A DNA stretch of 64,000 nucleotides from JBGPEQ01 sp050180895 (GCA_050180895.1 JBFXDS010000001.1:62001-126000); one strand, 5' to 3'; shown: positions 40,795 through 50,306, numbered from the stretch's first letter. Numbers and translations: made by a program. The notes: a model not told the origin generated them from the letters alone.

Positions 40795-42900
40795 TCAGGT
40801 CGCCGGCGGCTGCACCACCTGCCGCGCCGCCATCGCCGCCGCCGCGGCGGCGGCCTCGTCGACGTCGGTCACCTGCACCATCGGCGAGGCGAACTTGATG
40901 CCGTTGGCGTCGAAGGCCTTCTTGATCATGGCGTAGGCGCGGCGGCGGATGACGAACTGCTCGCCCGGCTTGGTCATCAACTTCATGCGGATCTGGATGC
41001 CGAAGTCGCCGAACTGCTCGACGCCCTGCATCTTCAGCGGCTGGATGATATTCGGCGCGAATTCGGGGTCGGCAGCCAGGTCCTTGCCGATCTGCTTGAT
41101 CAGCTTCTTCGCCTTGTCGAGGTCGCTGCCGTAGGTGACGTTGATGCCGAGCTTGTCGATCACCCAGTCGCGGCTCATGTTCTGGATCGCGCCCAGCTCG
41201 CCGAACGGCACGGTGTAGAGCGGGCCGCGGTGGTGGCGCAGCTTGACCGAGCGCAGGGAGAATGATTCGACCACGCCCTTGTAGCTGCCGCTCTGGATGT
41301 ACTCGCCGACCCGGAAGGCGTCGTCGAGCAGGTAGAACACGCCGCTGATGATGTCTTTGACCAGGGTCTGGGCGCCGAAGCCGACGGCGACGCCGACCAC
41401 GCCGGCGCCGGCGATCAGCGGCCCGATCTCCACGCCCATGCTCGATAGCACCATCAGCAGGGCCATGACGATGACGACGATGAAAAGCACGTTGCGCAGG
41501 ATCGGCAGCAAGGTGCGCAACCGCGCCCTCCGCCGAGCATCCTCGGTGTTCGGCTCACCGGGGTCGCGCGCCTGGGCGAGGGTACGGTCGATCAGCGCTT
41601 TCGACGCCTGCCAGACGAAGTCGGCGACAAGGATGATCACGACGGCGCTGAAGGCGCCGCGCAGCAGGCGCGTGGCGAGCGTGTCGCTGGCGGTCAGGGC
41701 GCCGAGGTCGATCTCCCAGGCCCAGGCCAGCAGCAGGGCGAAGCCGATGATCAGCAGCGCCCGCACCCCCCGCTCGATCCCGACCACATGCACGCCCTTG
41801 ACCTCGGGGCTGGGCTCCGCCGCACCGGGCGGGCGCAGGATGTGGGCGACCGACCGTTCGGTAACCCGGATCGCCAACGGCAAGCCGACGATGACCACCG
41901 CGAGCCAGAACGCCGGCATTGCCGAGATGACCCAGAGCGCCCACAGCAGCACGGCATAGGCCGACAACAGCCAACTGGACGCGCGCCGGACAAGCCCTTC
42001 CGTCGCCTGCGTCCGCGGGCGCCGCCAGGCAATCTCCAGCCCGATGCCGAGCAGGACCAGCCCCAATGCGTAGGCCACGATCTGGCGCACGGGCGTCGCC
42101 ACGCCGAGGGTCGCCAGCAGGCTGATGGTCACCCAGCCGAAGGCGAGCCAGCCGACGAAGAAGCCGAGGCGGCGAAACCAGAACCAGGCGGCCGGCGTGC
42201 TCATCGGAATGATGCGGAAGCGCTCGCCGCCCGGCGCCAGCAGGAAGCGCCCGAGGACCAGCGTCACCCGCAGGATCAGGAAGGCGAACAGATAGCCGAG
42301 CACGATCTCGCGCAGCAGCGGCGGCCAGTCGAAGACGAGGAAGGCGCCGACGCTGCCGATGGCGAAGGCGGCGACCATGCCGATGCCGTAGCCGAGCCGG
42401 ATGGCCACGGCGCGCAACCGCTGGCCCACCGTGTCCAGCGGCAGCGCGACGATCCACCTCTCGATCCCGGCGGCGGCCCAGTAGTAGAGCCACTCCGCGC
42501 CGTAGCCCAGGGCCACGAACGCGAGGATGAGAAGCAGCACGGTGACGATGCCCTGCTCCTGGAACTCGAGGGAGAGGATGATGCCGGCGCGCTCGAACTC
42601 CGCCGGCAGAGTCGGCAGCGCCGCCGCCAGACCGTGGAGATGCTGGCGGATCGCAGCCACGCGGCCGGCGAAATGGCCCGATGGCGCCGCCGCCGGGGCG
42701 GGTGCCGTCGCGGCGCCGGCGCGCTGCCGCTCCAGCCAGTCGCGCACCGCCGGATCGTCCAACAGTTTCAGCAGCTCGCGCACCTGCGGCGGCGCGTCGG
42801 CGGGTTGGGCCGAATCCTGCCCGAGCACCGCGTGCGGGTACAGGACAAGCGCGAGCACCGCGACGATCCCGCAGATGCAGAGTCGAATCCTGGCAGTCAC
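40795..42900 (-). CDS. MscS-family mechanosensitive channel with long N-terminal region
   Basis: 701 residues from GTG 42900, which is chosen because a signal peptide (RIRLCICGIVAVLALVLYPHAVLG) then follows at once. A periplasmic segment (about 30-110) precedes about eleven membrane segments. The pore helix and MscS core lie near residue 520: IGPLIAGAGVVGVAVGFGAQTLVKD, then YILLD-like FYLLDDAFRVGEYIQ and the beta-domain. This is the large, YbiO/MscK-like class, which opens on membrane tension during hypo-osmotic shock. It stands alone between other genes. Confidence 0.88.
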   Translation of the reverse strand: MTARIRLCICGIVAVLALVLYPHAVLGQDSAQPADAPPQVRELLKLLDDPAVRDWLERQRAGAATAPAPAAAPSGHFAGRVAAIRQHLHGLAAALPTLPAEFERAGIILSLEFQEQGIVTVLLLILAFVALGYGAEWLYYWAAAGIERWIVALPLDTVGQRLRAVAIRLGYGIGMVAAFAIGSVGAFLVFDWPPLLREIVLGYLFAFLILRVTLVLGRFLLAPGGERFRIIPMSTPAAWFWFRRLGFFVGWLAFGWVTISLLATLGVATPVRQIVAYALGLVLLGIGLEIAWRRPRTQATEGLVRRASSWLLSAYAVLLWALWVISAMPAFWLAVVIVGLPLAIRVTERSVAHILRPPGAAEPSPEVKGVHVVGIERGVRALLIIGFALLLAWAWEIDLGALTASDTLATRLLRGAFSAVVIILVADFVWQASKALIDRTLAQARDPGEPNTEDARRRARLRTLLPILRNVLFIVVIVMALLMVLSSMGVEIGPLIAGAGVVGVAVGFGAQTLVKDIISGVFYLLDDAFRVGEYIQSGSYKGVVESFSLRSVKLRHHRGPLYTVPFGELGAIQNMSRDWVIDKLGINVTYGSDLDKAKKLIKQIGKDLAADPEFAPNIIQPLKMQGVEQFGDFGIQIRMKLMTKPGEQFVIRRRAYAMIKKAFDANGIKFASPMVQVTDVDEAAAAAAAMAARQVVQPPAT

Positions 42901-43053
42901 CGAGTACCCCGCCCCCTTTACTCCCCCGGCCCGGACCGGCGGCCTGAGCCGAATCCATGCAACATGCGGTATCGTAGGCGCGCCAAGGGCAGCCGCCAAT
43001 TGGACTTTGGTACCCTAGCCACGTCGGCCGGGCTCGGCTAGGCTGGCGGTTCG

Positions 43054-43956
43054 ATGAACAGCCACCCTCGCTTGGGCATGATCGAATTGACGCCGGCGCA
43101 GATCGCGCGCTTCCATCAGGACGGTTTTCTCATTCTCGAGCGCCTCGTCGATCCGGCCGACGCCCGCCGCGTGGCCGGCCGCTTCGAGCGGATGTTCCGC
43201 GGCGAGTTCGAGACCGGCCTCTATCCGGACGAGTGGAACTGGCGCGAGGGCCGCGACCGGCCGGACTTGGCGCGGCAAATCTGCAACGGCTGGAAATCCG
43301 ACTACACCATCGCCAGCCTGGTGCTGCGCGCCGAGGTCGGCCGACTCTGCGCCCAGCTCGCCGGCTGGCCGGGCGCGCGGCTGGCGCAGGACAACGTCAT
43401 CTGGAAGCCGCCCGGCGCCAGGCCGCTCGGCTTCCATCAGGACGACAGCTACAACGGCTGGATCGACCCGCCGCACATGCTCACCTGCTGGATCGCCCTC
43501 GACGACACCTCGGCGGCCGGCGGCACGATCGAGTATGTGCGGGGCTCCCACAAATGGCCGGTGTCGCCGCCGATCAGGCAGTTCCACGCCCCCGAGGACT
43601 ACCGCAAGGAGCTGCGCGAGGCGGCGGCACAGGTGGGGCTCACGCCGGAACTGGTGCCGGTGGAGGTTCCGGCCGGCGGCTGCGCCTTCCATGACGGCGG
43701 CACCTGGCACGGCTCCGATTCCAACCGTGCCGACAGGCCGCGGCGCTCCGCCGTGGCGCACTGCATGTCGGCGGCGGCGACGTTCCATCCGACCAAGGTC
43801 AGCTACATCTACAACCGCTACAAGCGGGTCGGCGACACCGCCATGGACGAGAGCTTCTTCCCGATCCTGTGGACACAGGACGGCCGGCGCACCGGCTTTC
43901 TCGACGACTACATGCGCCGGGGATCGGCGGCGGAGGTGGCGGCGGCCGCGCAGTAG
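43054..43956 (+). CDS. Phytanoyl-CoA dioxygenase (PhyH) family protein
   Basis: 300 residues of a 2OG-Fe(II) oxygenase. Iron ligands: His and Asp in GFHQDDSYNGW and the distal His in TWHGSDSNRA; Arg in RRSAVAH would hold 2-oxoglutarate. The N-terminal text FHQDGFLILERLVDPADARRV is characteristic of PhyH domain proteins. Bacterial members hydroxylate a wide range of small molecules, so no substrate is offered. The SDR gene at 44000 follows in the same direction 43 bp later. Confidence 0.87.
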   Translation: MNSHPRLGMIELTPAQIARFHQDGFLILERLVDPADARRVAGRFERMFRGEFETGLYPDEWNWREGRDRPDLARQICNGWKSDYTIASLVLRAEVGRLCAQLAGWPGARLAQDNVIWKPPGARPLGFHQDDSYNGWIDPPHMLTCWIALDDTSAAGGTIEYVRGSHKWPVSPPIRQFHAPEDYRKELREAAAQVGLTPELVPVEVPAGGCAFHDGGTWHGSDSNRADRPRRSAVAHCMSAAATFHPTKVSYIYNRYKRVGDTAMDESFFPILWTQDGRRTGFLDDYMRRGSAAEVAAAAQ

Positions 43957-43999
43957 CGCGGCCGTTCCGCCGCCGCGTCGGGCCGCAGGTCGATCGCAA

Positions 44000-44800
44000 A
44001 TGGCGACCCCGCGGCCGCTCGCCCTCGTTACCGGTGCGTCCGCCGGCATCGGGCTGGAGCTGGCGAGGCTGCTCGCCGCCGGCGGCCACGACCTGATCCT
44101 GGTGGCGCGGCGCGGCGATTCGCTGGAGCGGCTTGCCGCCGAGCTGCGCGCGGCGCACGGCATCGTCGCCCATGTCTGGCCCGTGGATCTCGGCGATCCG
44201 CAGGCGCCGCGGCAGCTGCAGACGCGCGCCGCCGCCGAGGGCCTCGCCGTCGATGTGCTGGTCAACAACGCCGGCTATGGCGCCCTCGGCGCCTTCGCCG
44301 ATCTGCCGGCCGACCGGCAGCTCGGCATCCTCGACGTCAACATGCGGGCGCTGACGGAGCTGACGCATCGCTTCCTGCCGGGGATGCGCGCCCGCCGGCG
44401 CGGGCGCATCCTGATCGTCGCCTCGCTCGCCGGCTTCCTGCCCGGCCCGTACATGGCGGTGTACTATGCGAGCAAGGCCTACCTACTGTCGTTTGCGCTG
44501 GCGCTGGCCGACGAGCTAGCCGGCAGCGGCGTCACCGTCACCTGCCTGTGTCCGGGCTCCACGGCGACGGAATTCCAGGCGGTCGCCGGCATGACGGCGG
44601 CGCGGCGCCTCGCGCGGCTGCGGCCGATGACGGCCGGGTCGGTGGCGCGCATCGGCTATCGCGGCCTGATGCGGGGGCGGCGGCTGGTCGTGGCCGGCTG
44701 GAAGAATCGGCTCGGCGCGCTCGCCATCCGCTGCGTCCCGCGCACCGCGCTGTCGCGCGTCGTCGCCTGGCTGCAGCGGCCGGACGGCGGGCGTCAGTGA
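44000..44800 (+). CDS. Short-chain dehydrogenase/reductase (classical SDR)
   Basis: 266 residues with the cofactor loop TGASAGIG, the NNAG motif, the catalytic Ser in VASLAG and YYASK as the Tyr-Lys pair. Arg in VARRGDSLERL after the second strand suggests NADP(H). The C-terminal half (PGSTATEFQAVAGM, RGRRLVVAGWKNRLG) resembles the DltE/YqjQ-type SDRs (COG0300). The 3' end overlaps the convergent hypothetical gene by seven bases. Confidence 0.88.
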   Translation: MATPRPLALVTGASAGIGLELARLLAAGGHDLILVARRGDSLERLAAELRAAHGIVAHVWPVDLGDPQAPRQLQTRAAAEGLAVDVLVNNAGYGALGAFADLPADRQLGILDVNMRALTELTHRFLPGMRARRRGRILIVASLAGFLPGPYMAVYYASKAYLLSFALALADELAGSGVTVTCLCPGSTATEFQAVAGMTAARRLARLRPMTAGSVARIGYRGLMRGRRLVVAGWKNRLGALAIRCVPRTALSRVVAWLQRPDGGRQ

Positions 44801-45141
44801 TGATGGGCGCGGTGCAGGATGATCTCGCGCAGGCCGGTGTCGTAGGCGAGCCCCGACGGGGTGAGCACGGCGGCGATGGGGAACATCGCCTTGATCAGCC
44901 CCTTGCGCTCCAGCGCCGCCCAGGCGCCCTCGTTGGCCAGGCCGCTGGCGTCGCGCGACATCACGACGGCGTCGCCGAGATGGAAGTGGTCGCCATGCGG
45001 GTTCGGCATGCCCGTGACGAGGACATGACCGGCCGGCGAGTCGGGCGCCGGACGGCCGCTCAGCCGCGCCAGCTCCTGCAGCAGGGTCAGCGTCTTCAAC
45101 TGCAGCGCGTTCAGCCCGAGCGGATTCTTCTTCGTCGGCAT
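44794..45141 (-). CDS. Conserved hypothetical protein next to yajQ
   Basis: 115 residues beginning MPTKKNPLGLNALQLKTLTLLQELARL, with HGDHFHLGDAVVMSRDASGLANEGAWAALERKGL and a C-terminal His-rich end (RAHHH). Predicted soluble and mixed alpha/beta; the helical N-terminus and the phrase LANEGAWAALERKGL look like a winged-helix module but this is only an impression. It lies 11 bp after yajQ on the same strand, so the two are co-transcribed. Function unknown. Confidence 0.7.
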   Translation of the reverse strand: MPTKKNPLGLNALQLKTLTLLQELARLSGRPAPDSPAGHVLVTGMPNPHGDHFHLGDAVVMSRDASGLANEGAWAALERKGLIKAMFPIAAVLTPSGLAYDTGLREIILHRAHHH

Positions 45142-45152
45142 GGCGCAGGACC

Positions 45153-45638
45153 TCAATCCCTGAAGTTGACGTATTGCAGCGGCTGCGCGATCTCGAGTCC
45201 GCGCACCAGCTGGATCGCCGCCTGCAGATCGTCCCGCTTCTTGCCGCTGATGCGCAGCTCGTCGCCCTGAATGGCGGCCTGCACCTTGAGCTTGCCGTCC
45301 TTGATCGCCTTCACGATCTCCTTGGCCAGGCTGCTCTCGATACCCTGCTTGACGTCGACGATCTGCCGCAGCGTATTTCCGGACGCCTTCTCCTGCGGCT
45401 TGAAGTCGAGGCAGCGGGCATCCAGCTTGCGGCGCGTCACATAGCCCTTCAGCAGCTCCTGCATCTGCCGCAGCTTCATGTCGTCGTCGGCAAGGATCGT
45501 GAGCGTGTTGTCCTTGCGCTCGATCGAGCATTTGCTGCCCTTGAAGTCGAAGCGCGTCTCGATCTCTCGCCGCATGCCCTGCACGGCATTGTCCACCTCG
45601 GCGAGATCGGTCTTGGAGACGATGTCGAAGGACGGCAC
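45153..45638 (-). CDS. yajQ: YajQ-family nucleotide-binding protein
   Basis: 161 residues, exactly the family length, starting PSFDIVSKTDLAEVDNAV after GTG 45638 with GGGAG about 8 bp upstream. Two ferredoxin-like domains are visible, including RFDFKGSKCSIERKDNTLTI and VRISGKKRDDLQ-type text. Homologues bind nucleotides, including cyclic di-GMP in Xanthomonas, and act as effectors of gene expression; the role in this organism is inferred only from homology. Confidence 0.93.
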   Translation of the reverse strand: MPSFDIVSKTDLAEVDNAVQGMRREIETRFDFKGSKCSIERKDNTLTILADDDMKLRQMQELLKGYVTRRKLDARCLDFKPQEKASGNTLRQIVDVKQGIESSLAKEIVKAIKDGKLKVQAAIQGDELRISGKKRDDLQAAIQLVRGLEIAQPLQYVNFRD

Positions 45639-45758
45639 GGGCGCGGCTCCCTGTTGTCGAACGCGCAGTCTGCCACGGCGCGGCCTTGCATGGAAACGGC
45701 GGGAATAAACGCGGCGAACCGAGCTTGGCGCCCCCGCGGACGCCTGCTTCGTGATCCT

Positions 45759-45839
45759 GCGTCCTTCGACAAGCTCAGGATGAGGGAGAATCTTGGAGGC
45801 ACGAAGAAGCGCCCTCATCCTGAGCTTGTCGAAGGACGC
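45759..45839. repeat. 81-bp palindromic REP element, copy 4
   Basis: Same arms as the element at 17634 with inner AATCTTGGAGGCACGAAG. It lies between yajQ and the cupin gene, both on the minus strand. Confidence 0.9.
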
Positions 45840-45897
45840 AGGGCGCTGATCCCATCTTTTTGCGAACCCGCTGAACGACCAACATGTGGGTGCCCGC

Positions 45898-46404
45898 TCA
45901 ATCCGCCTTCTTCGCCCACTCCTCGAACGACATGTGCCTGAACTTGTCGGAGTCCGCGAGATAGACGCCGTCGGCGGTGAAGATCATGTGCTTGCCGAGC
46001 TTCGGGAACTCCCCGACGTCGACGCGGCCGCGCTCGCCGCCCATGAGATAGACGAGGTCCGCGTCATAGGGGTTGGTCAGGTGGTGGCCGATCGAGGGAG
46101 CCGGAAAGGCCATGAAATCGCCGGGCCCGACCTCGAAGGTCTTGTCGCCGATCTCGGCGCGGCCGCGGCCCGAAACGATATAGATCCACTCCTCGTCCCC
46201 CTTGTGGGCGTGGTAGGCGAACGACTCCTTGCCCGGCGGGACCCGCGCCATCGTCACGATCGCCCGCTGCAACCCCACCGTCTCGCCGAGTCGGCGCAGA
46301 TAGACCTCCGATTTCGGGTTCAGCGGATGGGCGAGGGCGGATTCGGCGGCGGCGGCGATCTGCGCGGCGGTCAGCAGGTGGGCCTCCGGCGGTTTGGCGG
46401 TCAT
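45898..46404 (-). CDS. Cupin-domain protein
   Basis: 168 residues with one RmlC-like cupin barrel: YHAHKGDEEWIYIVSGRGRAEIGDKTFEVGPGDFMAFP is motif 1 and SIGHHLTNPYDADLVYLMGGE motif 2, giving possible metal ligands His, His, Glu and His. About 40 residues precede and 30 follow the barrel. Function of this type is not known; many are small-molecule enzymes or sensors. It is divergent from dgcN, sharing a 144-bp promoter gap, which hints at a connection with D-amino acid metabolism. Confidence 0.82.
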   Translation of the reverse strand: MTAKPPEAHLLTAAQIAAAAESALAHPLNPKSEVYLRRLGETVGLQRAIVTMARVPPGKESFAYHAHKGDEEWIYIVSGRGRAEIGDKTFEVGPGDFMAFPAPSIGHHLTNPYDADLVYLMGGERGRVDVGEFPKLGKHMIFTADGVYLADSDKFRHMSFEEWAKKAD

Positions 46405-46548
46405 CGCGTCTCCTTTGTCGCCGCCGCGATCCGGCGATTCGGCAGGGCGCGATGGTATCACAGGCGGGCCATGCGGAAATCCCTGCCGACAAGACCGGGA
46501 ATTCCTGGCTAGGATGCGCCCGGGACGTCGACCCCAAGAAAGGCATCC

Positions 46549-47553
46549 ATGCCGATCGCGCATCCCTATCTGATGTTTCTCGGCGACGCCGCCGATCAGC
46601 TGGCCGCCAAGACGGCGCAAGGGGTCAAGGACTGGCGTCCCGAGTGGTGCATCGGCCAGCTGCGCCTTGCCGGCTGCAAGGCCGACCTCGGATTGCCGGA
46701 GATGACCGTGGAGCAGGCGGCCAAGGCGGGTGTCAAGACCGTCATCGTCGGCGTCGCGAATCGCGGCGGGGTCATATCGGAGGGCTGGATCGCCGTCCTC
46801 CGGCAGGCGCTCGAGCAGGGCATGGGCCTGGCGAGCGGCCTGCACAAGCGGCTCGCGGACGTGCCGGCGCTGGCCGAAGCCGCCGCGCGGCACGGCCGCG
46901 CCCTCTACGACGTGCGCCATCCCACGCGCGACTTCGCGGTCGGCAACGGGCGGAAGCGCGCCGGAAAGCGCATGCTCACGGTCGGCACCGACTGCTCGAT
47001 CGGCAAGATGTACACCGCGCTGGCCTGCGAGCGCGAGATGCGCCGGCGCGGCATGAACGCCGACTTCCGCGCCACCGGCCAGACCGGCATCCTCATCGCC
47101 GGCGACGGCGTGTCCATCGATGCCGTGGTGTCCGACTTCGTGTCCGGCGCCGTCGAGTGGCTCGCGCCTGAGAACGCCGCCGATCACTGGGACCTGATCG
47201 AAGGGCAGGGCTCGCTCTTCCACGCCTCCTACGCCGGCGTGACGCTCGGCCTCATCCACGGCGCGCAGCCCGACGCGCTCGTCATGTGCCATGAGCCGAC
47301 GCGGCCGCACATGCGGGGATTGCCGCACTACAAGCTGCCGGACCTGCCGGCCTGCATCGCGGCCAATCTCGCCGCCGCGCGGCTGACCAATCCCGCGGCG
47401 CGCTGCGTCGGGCTGAGCGTCAACACATCGGCCCTCGCGCCGTCGGCGGCCGAGCGCTATCTGCGCGAGGCCGAGCAGTCCTACGGCCTTCCCGCCGTCG
47501 ATCCCCTGCGCACCGGCGTCGGCCGTATCGTCGACGCCCTCGCCGGCATGTGA
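46549..47553 (+). CDS. dgcN: D-glutamate N-acetyltransferase DgcN (DUF1611)
   Basis: 334 residues of the DUF1611 family: an N-terminal Rossmann-like domain (TVIVGVANRGGVISEGW) and a P-loop-like C-terminal domain with GTDCSIGKMYTAL and GQTGILIAGDG. Members named DgcN acetylate D-glutamate in a D-amino acid catabolic route and are partnered by the enolase-superfamily enzyme DgcA, which racemises the product. The next gene starts one base before this stop codon and matches DgcA, which supports the assignment strongly. AAGAAAGG precedes ATG 46549. Confidence 0.8.
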   Translation: MPIAHPYLMFLGDAADQLAAKTAQGVKDWRPEWCIGQLRLAGCKADLGLPEMTVEQAAKAGVKTVIVGVANRGGVISEGWIAVLRQALEQGMGLASGLHKRLADVPALAEAAARHGRALYDVRHPTRDFAVGNGRKRAGKRMLTVGTDCSIGKMYTALACEREMRRRGMNADFRATGQTGILIAGDGVSIDAVVSDFVSGAVEWLAPENAADHWDLIEGQGSLFHASYAGVTLGLIHGAQPDALVMCHEPTRPHMRGLPHYKLPDLPACIAANLAAARLTNPAARCVGLSVNTSALAPSAAERYLREAEQSYGLPAVDPLRTGVGRIVDALAGM

Positions 47554-48533
47554 TGCGCGGCCTGGCGATCCGCGCCGAAAGCTGGCCGATCGCCGGCAGC
47601 TTCGCCATCTCGCGCGGCAGCAAGACCAAGGCCGAGGTGGTGGTGGTCGAGATCCGCGACGGCGCCCATGTCGGGCGCGGCGAATGCGTGCCCTATCCGC
47701 GCTATGGCGAGACGGTCGACGGCGCCGTGGCGGCGATCGAGGGTCTGCGCCCGCGGATCGAGGACGGCCTCGATCGCGCCGCGCTGCAGGCGGCGCTGCC
47801 GGCCGGCGCCGCCCGCAACGCGGTGGACTGCGCGCTTTGGGACCTGGAGGCCAAGCGCGGCAGCCGCCCGGCCTGGCAGCTCGCCGGCCTGGCGCCGCCG
47901 CGCGCCGTCACCACCGCCTACACGCTCAGCCTCGGCACGGTCGAGAGCATGGCGGCGGCAGCGCGCGCCAATGCCGGCCGGCCGCTGCTGAAGCTGAAGC
48001 TCTCCGGCCCGGGCGACCTCGACCGCGTGCGCGCGGTGCACGAGAACGCGCCCCGCGCCCGCCTCATCGTCGATGCCAACGAGGCCTGGACGCCGGAGAT
48101 CTTCGCCGAGCTGGCGCCGCAGCTGGCCCCGCTCGGCGTCGAGCTCATCGAGCAGCCGCTGCCCGCGGGCGACGACGCGGCGCTCGCCCGGCTGGCGCGG
48201 CCGGTGCCGGTCTGCGCCGACGAATCCTGCCACGACGCGGCCAGCCTGGCCGGGATCCGCGGCCGGTACGATGCCGTCAACATCAAGCTCGACAAGACCG
48301 GCGGCCTGACCGAAGCCCTGCGCCTCGCCGTGGCCGCCCGCGCCGAGGGCCTCGCGCTCATGGTCGGCTGCATGGTGGCGACCTCGCTGGCCATGGCGCC
48401 CGCCCTGCTGATCGCGCAGGACGCCCGCTGGGTCGACCTCGACGGGCCGCTCCTGCTGGCGCGGGACCGCGAACCGGGCCTCATGTACGAGGGCAATCTC
48501 GTGCAGCCGGCGTCGCCCGGCCTGTGGGGATAG
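47553..48533 (+). CDS. dgcA: N-acetyl-D-glutamate racemase DgcA / dipeptide epimerase-like enolase
   Basis: 326 residues of the enolase superfamily, muconate-lactonising subgroup. KLKLSG carries the first catalytic Lys pair, metal ligands are Asp in IVDANEAW, Glu in LIEQPLP and Asp in CADESCHD, and the second Lys is in NIKLDKTGG. This Lys/Lys arrangement is that of dipeptide epimerases and N-acylamino acid racemases. TGATG overlap with dgcN makes a tight operon, so N-acetyl-D-glutamate to N-acetyl-L-glutamate conversion is the best proposal; dipeptide epimerisation is the alternative. Confidence 0.82.
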   Translation: MRGLAIRAESWPIAGSFAISRGSKTKAEVVVVEIRDGAHVGRGECVPYPRYGETVDGAVAAIEGLRPRIEDGLDRAALQAALPAGAARNAVDCALWDLEAKRGSRPAWQLAGLAPPRAVTTAYTLSLGTVESMAAAARANAGRPLLKLKLSGPGDLDRVRAVHENAPRARLIVDANEAWTPEIFAELAPQLAPLGVELIEQPLPAGDDAALARLARPVPVCADESCHDAASLAGIRGRYDAVNIKLDKTGGLTEALRLAVAARAEGLALMVGCMVATSLAMAPALLIAQDARWVDLDGPLLLARDREPGLMYEGNLVQPASPGLWG

Positions 48534-48566
48534 CGATGCGGGGATAGGAGAGCGTAAGATCGAGGG

Positions 48567-50306
48567 TCAGGCTTTGCCGCGGCGAACCAGTCGCTTCGGC
48601 TCCGCCGCTTCGGTCACGGGGCAGGGCGGTTCGATGGAGAGCCGCGTAGCTGGCGGCGACGGACCGACGCGCTCGGGCGGCAGCCGGACAGTGACCGTGG
48701 TGCCGCCGCCGGGTTTGCTCGCCAACTCCAGCGTTCCGCCATGCAGCTGAGTCAGGGCTCGGCTGATCGGGAGCCCGAGCCCGGCGCCATCGTATTTGCG
48801 CGACCACGAGCCATCGACCTGGCCGAAGGCGGCCATGGCATGCGGGATATCCGCCGGGTCCATGCCGATGCCGGTGTCGCTGACGATCATTCGCAGGGCG
48901 CGGTCGGGATCGAGATCCATCCGCAGTTCGACCCGCCCGCCCTTCGGCGTGAACTTGACCGCGTTCGACAGCAGGTTGAGCAGGATTTGCATCAGGGCCC
49001 GACGGTCGGCCAGCACGCGCGGAAGCCCCCCGCCTGATCCGCAGACGAAGGCGATGCCGGCCGCGGTCGCCCGCTCCTGCATGATGCGGCGGATCGAAAC
49101 GATCATCTGCGCAAGATCGATCTCCTCCTCGTCGAGCTCCGACCGACCGGCCTCGATCTTCGAGAGGTCGAGGATATCGTTGATGATCGACAGAAGATGG
49201 CCGCCGCTGGCGTGGATGTCCTGCGCGTAGCGCTTGTATCGCCCGTCGCCGAGGGGGCCAAAGACCTCTTTCTGCATCATCTCCGAGAATCCGATGATCG
49301 CGTTGAGCGGCGTCCGCAGTTCGTGGCTCATCACCGCGAGGAACTGCGACTTGGCACGGTTGGCGTACTCCGCCTCGTCCCGGGCGACGGTCAGCTCACG
49401 GTTCTTGGCCGCGATGACCTCGATGTTGTGTTGGTTCTCGCGCCGTGCCCGGTCGACCAGTCCGATCTGCCACAGCGCAAGGGCCGAAAGCAGCGCCAGC
49501 CCGAGGAGCGAAGCGCCGACGGGGACCGCCATCTGCCGGACCATCGCGAAGCCGGGCCGTTCCGGCGTCCAGGCAAGCGCGGCAATGGGGGATCCGTCTA
49601 TGGTCGTCAGCGGAAATCCGGTCCGTTCGCCGGCGACGGCGGCCGGGACCAGCGCCAGCCCTTCGATGCCCAGGTCTTCGCCGATCGCGGCGATCGCCGC
49701 CGGATCGAGCGAGTGGCCGAACAGCAGGAGGCTGCGCGACGGTTCCGCCCGCCGATGTTCGGTCGGAGGCGCCGCGGTGATGGCGGCAAGCGCCACCGAG
49801 AAGATCTGTCCGCCGATCCGGACGAGGCCCGTCGCCGGATGGGGCTCGTCCGGCGGCGCGGCGCGGGCCTCGGCGACCAATTCCGGCAAGCCGGTCGTCG
49901 TGGCCGGCGAAATGTCGAAGTCCGCCGCCTCGCCCTCGACGAACGTGAAGGTCTGGTTGTCGAGGGCGTCGATCACCGTCACGAGCGGCACGCCGATCGA
50001 CTGATAGGTGGTGCGGCCGATATGCTCGGCGGCCCAGTCGGCGTCCGGCGAATCGACCAAGTGGTATACGGCGTCGGTCCACCAGGCATAGTCCTTCACG
50101 GCGGCAGCGGTGTTCCGCTCGCGCATCGCCAGGGCGGCCTGCACCAGCTCGACCGACTTTTCCGCGGCGATGCGATCCTGGCCATGCGCGGCCGATATGA
50201 TCAGGCCGATGACCAGCGTTGCCCCGGCGAATGCGAGGACGATCAGTGCCGCGCCGGCCCGCTGCGCCCGACTCAGCCGCGCCAGCATGGGGCTTCGCAC
50301 GCGCAT
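48567..50306 (-). CDS. Sensor histidine kinase with CHASE4-like periplasmic domain
   Basis: 579 residues. One membrane segment near residue 20-40, a periplasmic region (to about 265) with the CHASE4 hallmark NTAAAVKDYAWWTDAVYHLVD, a second membrane segment, then a kinase core: H-box SHELRTPLNAIIGFSEMM, N-box LLNLLSNAVKF, G1 DTGIGM and G2 GAGLGL. There is no HAMP or PAS between membrane and H-box. No response regulator gene is adjacent, so it is an orphan kinase. ATG 50306 is used; an in-frame ATG at 50288 is possible. The PleC/DivJ-like H-box context is common in alphaproteobacteria. Confidence 0.9.
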   Translation of the reverse strand: MRVRSPMLARLSRAQRAGAALIVLAFAGATLVIGLIISAAHGQDRIAAEKSVELVQAALAMRERNTAAAVKDYAWWTDAVYHLVDSPDADWAAEHIGRTTYQSIGVPLVTVIDALDNQTFTFVEGEAADFDISPATTTGLPELVAEARAAPPDEPHPATGLVRIGGQIFSVALAAITAAPPTEHRRAEPSRSLLLFGHSLDPAAIAAIGEDLGIEGLALVPAAVAGERTGFPLTTIDGSPIAALAWTPERPGFAMVRQMAVPVGASLLGLALLSALALWQIGLVDRARRENQHNIEVIAAKNRELTVARDEAEYANRAKSQFLAVMSHELRTPLNAIIGFSEMMQKEVFGPLGDGRYKRYAQDIHASGGHLLSIINDILDLSKIEAGRSELDEEEIDLAQMIVSIRRIMQERATAAGIAFVCGSGGGLPRVLADRRALMQILLNLLSNAVKFTPKGGRVELRMDLDPDRALRMIVSDTGIGMDPADIPHAMAAFGQVDGSWSRKYDGAGLGLPISRALTQLHGGTLELASKPGGGTTVTVRLPPERVGPSPPATRLSIEPPCPVTEAAEPKRLVRRGKA

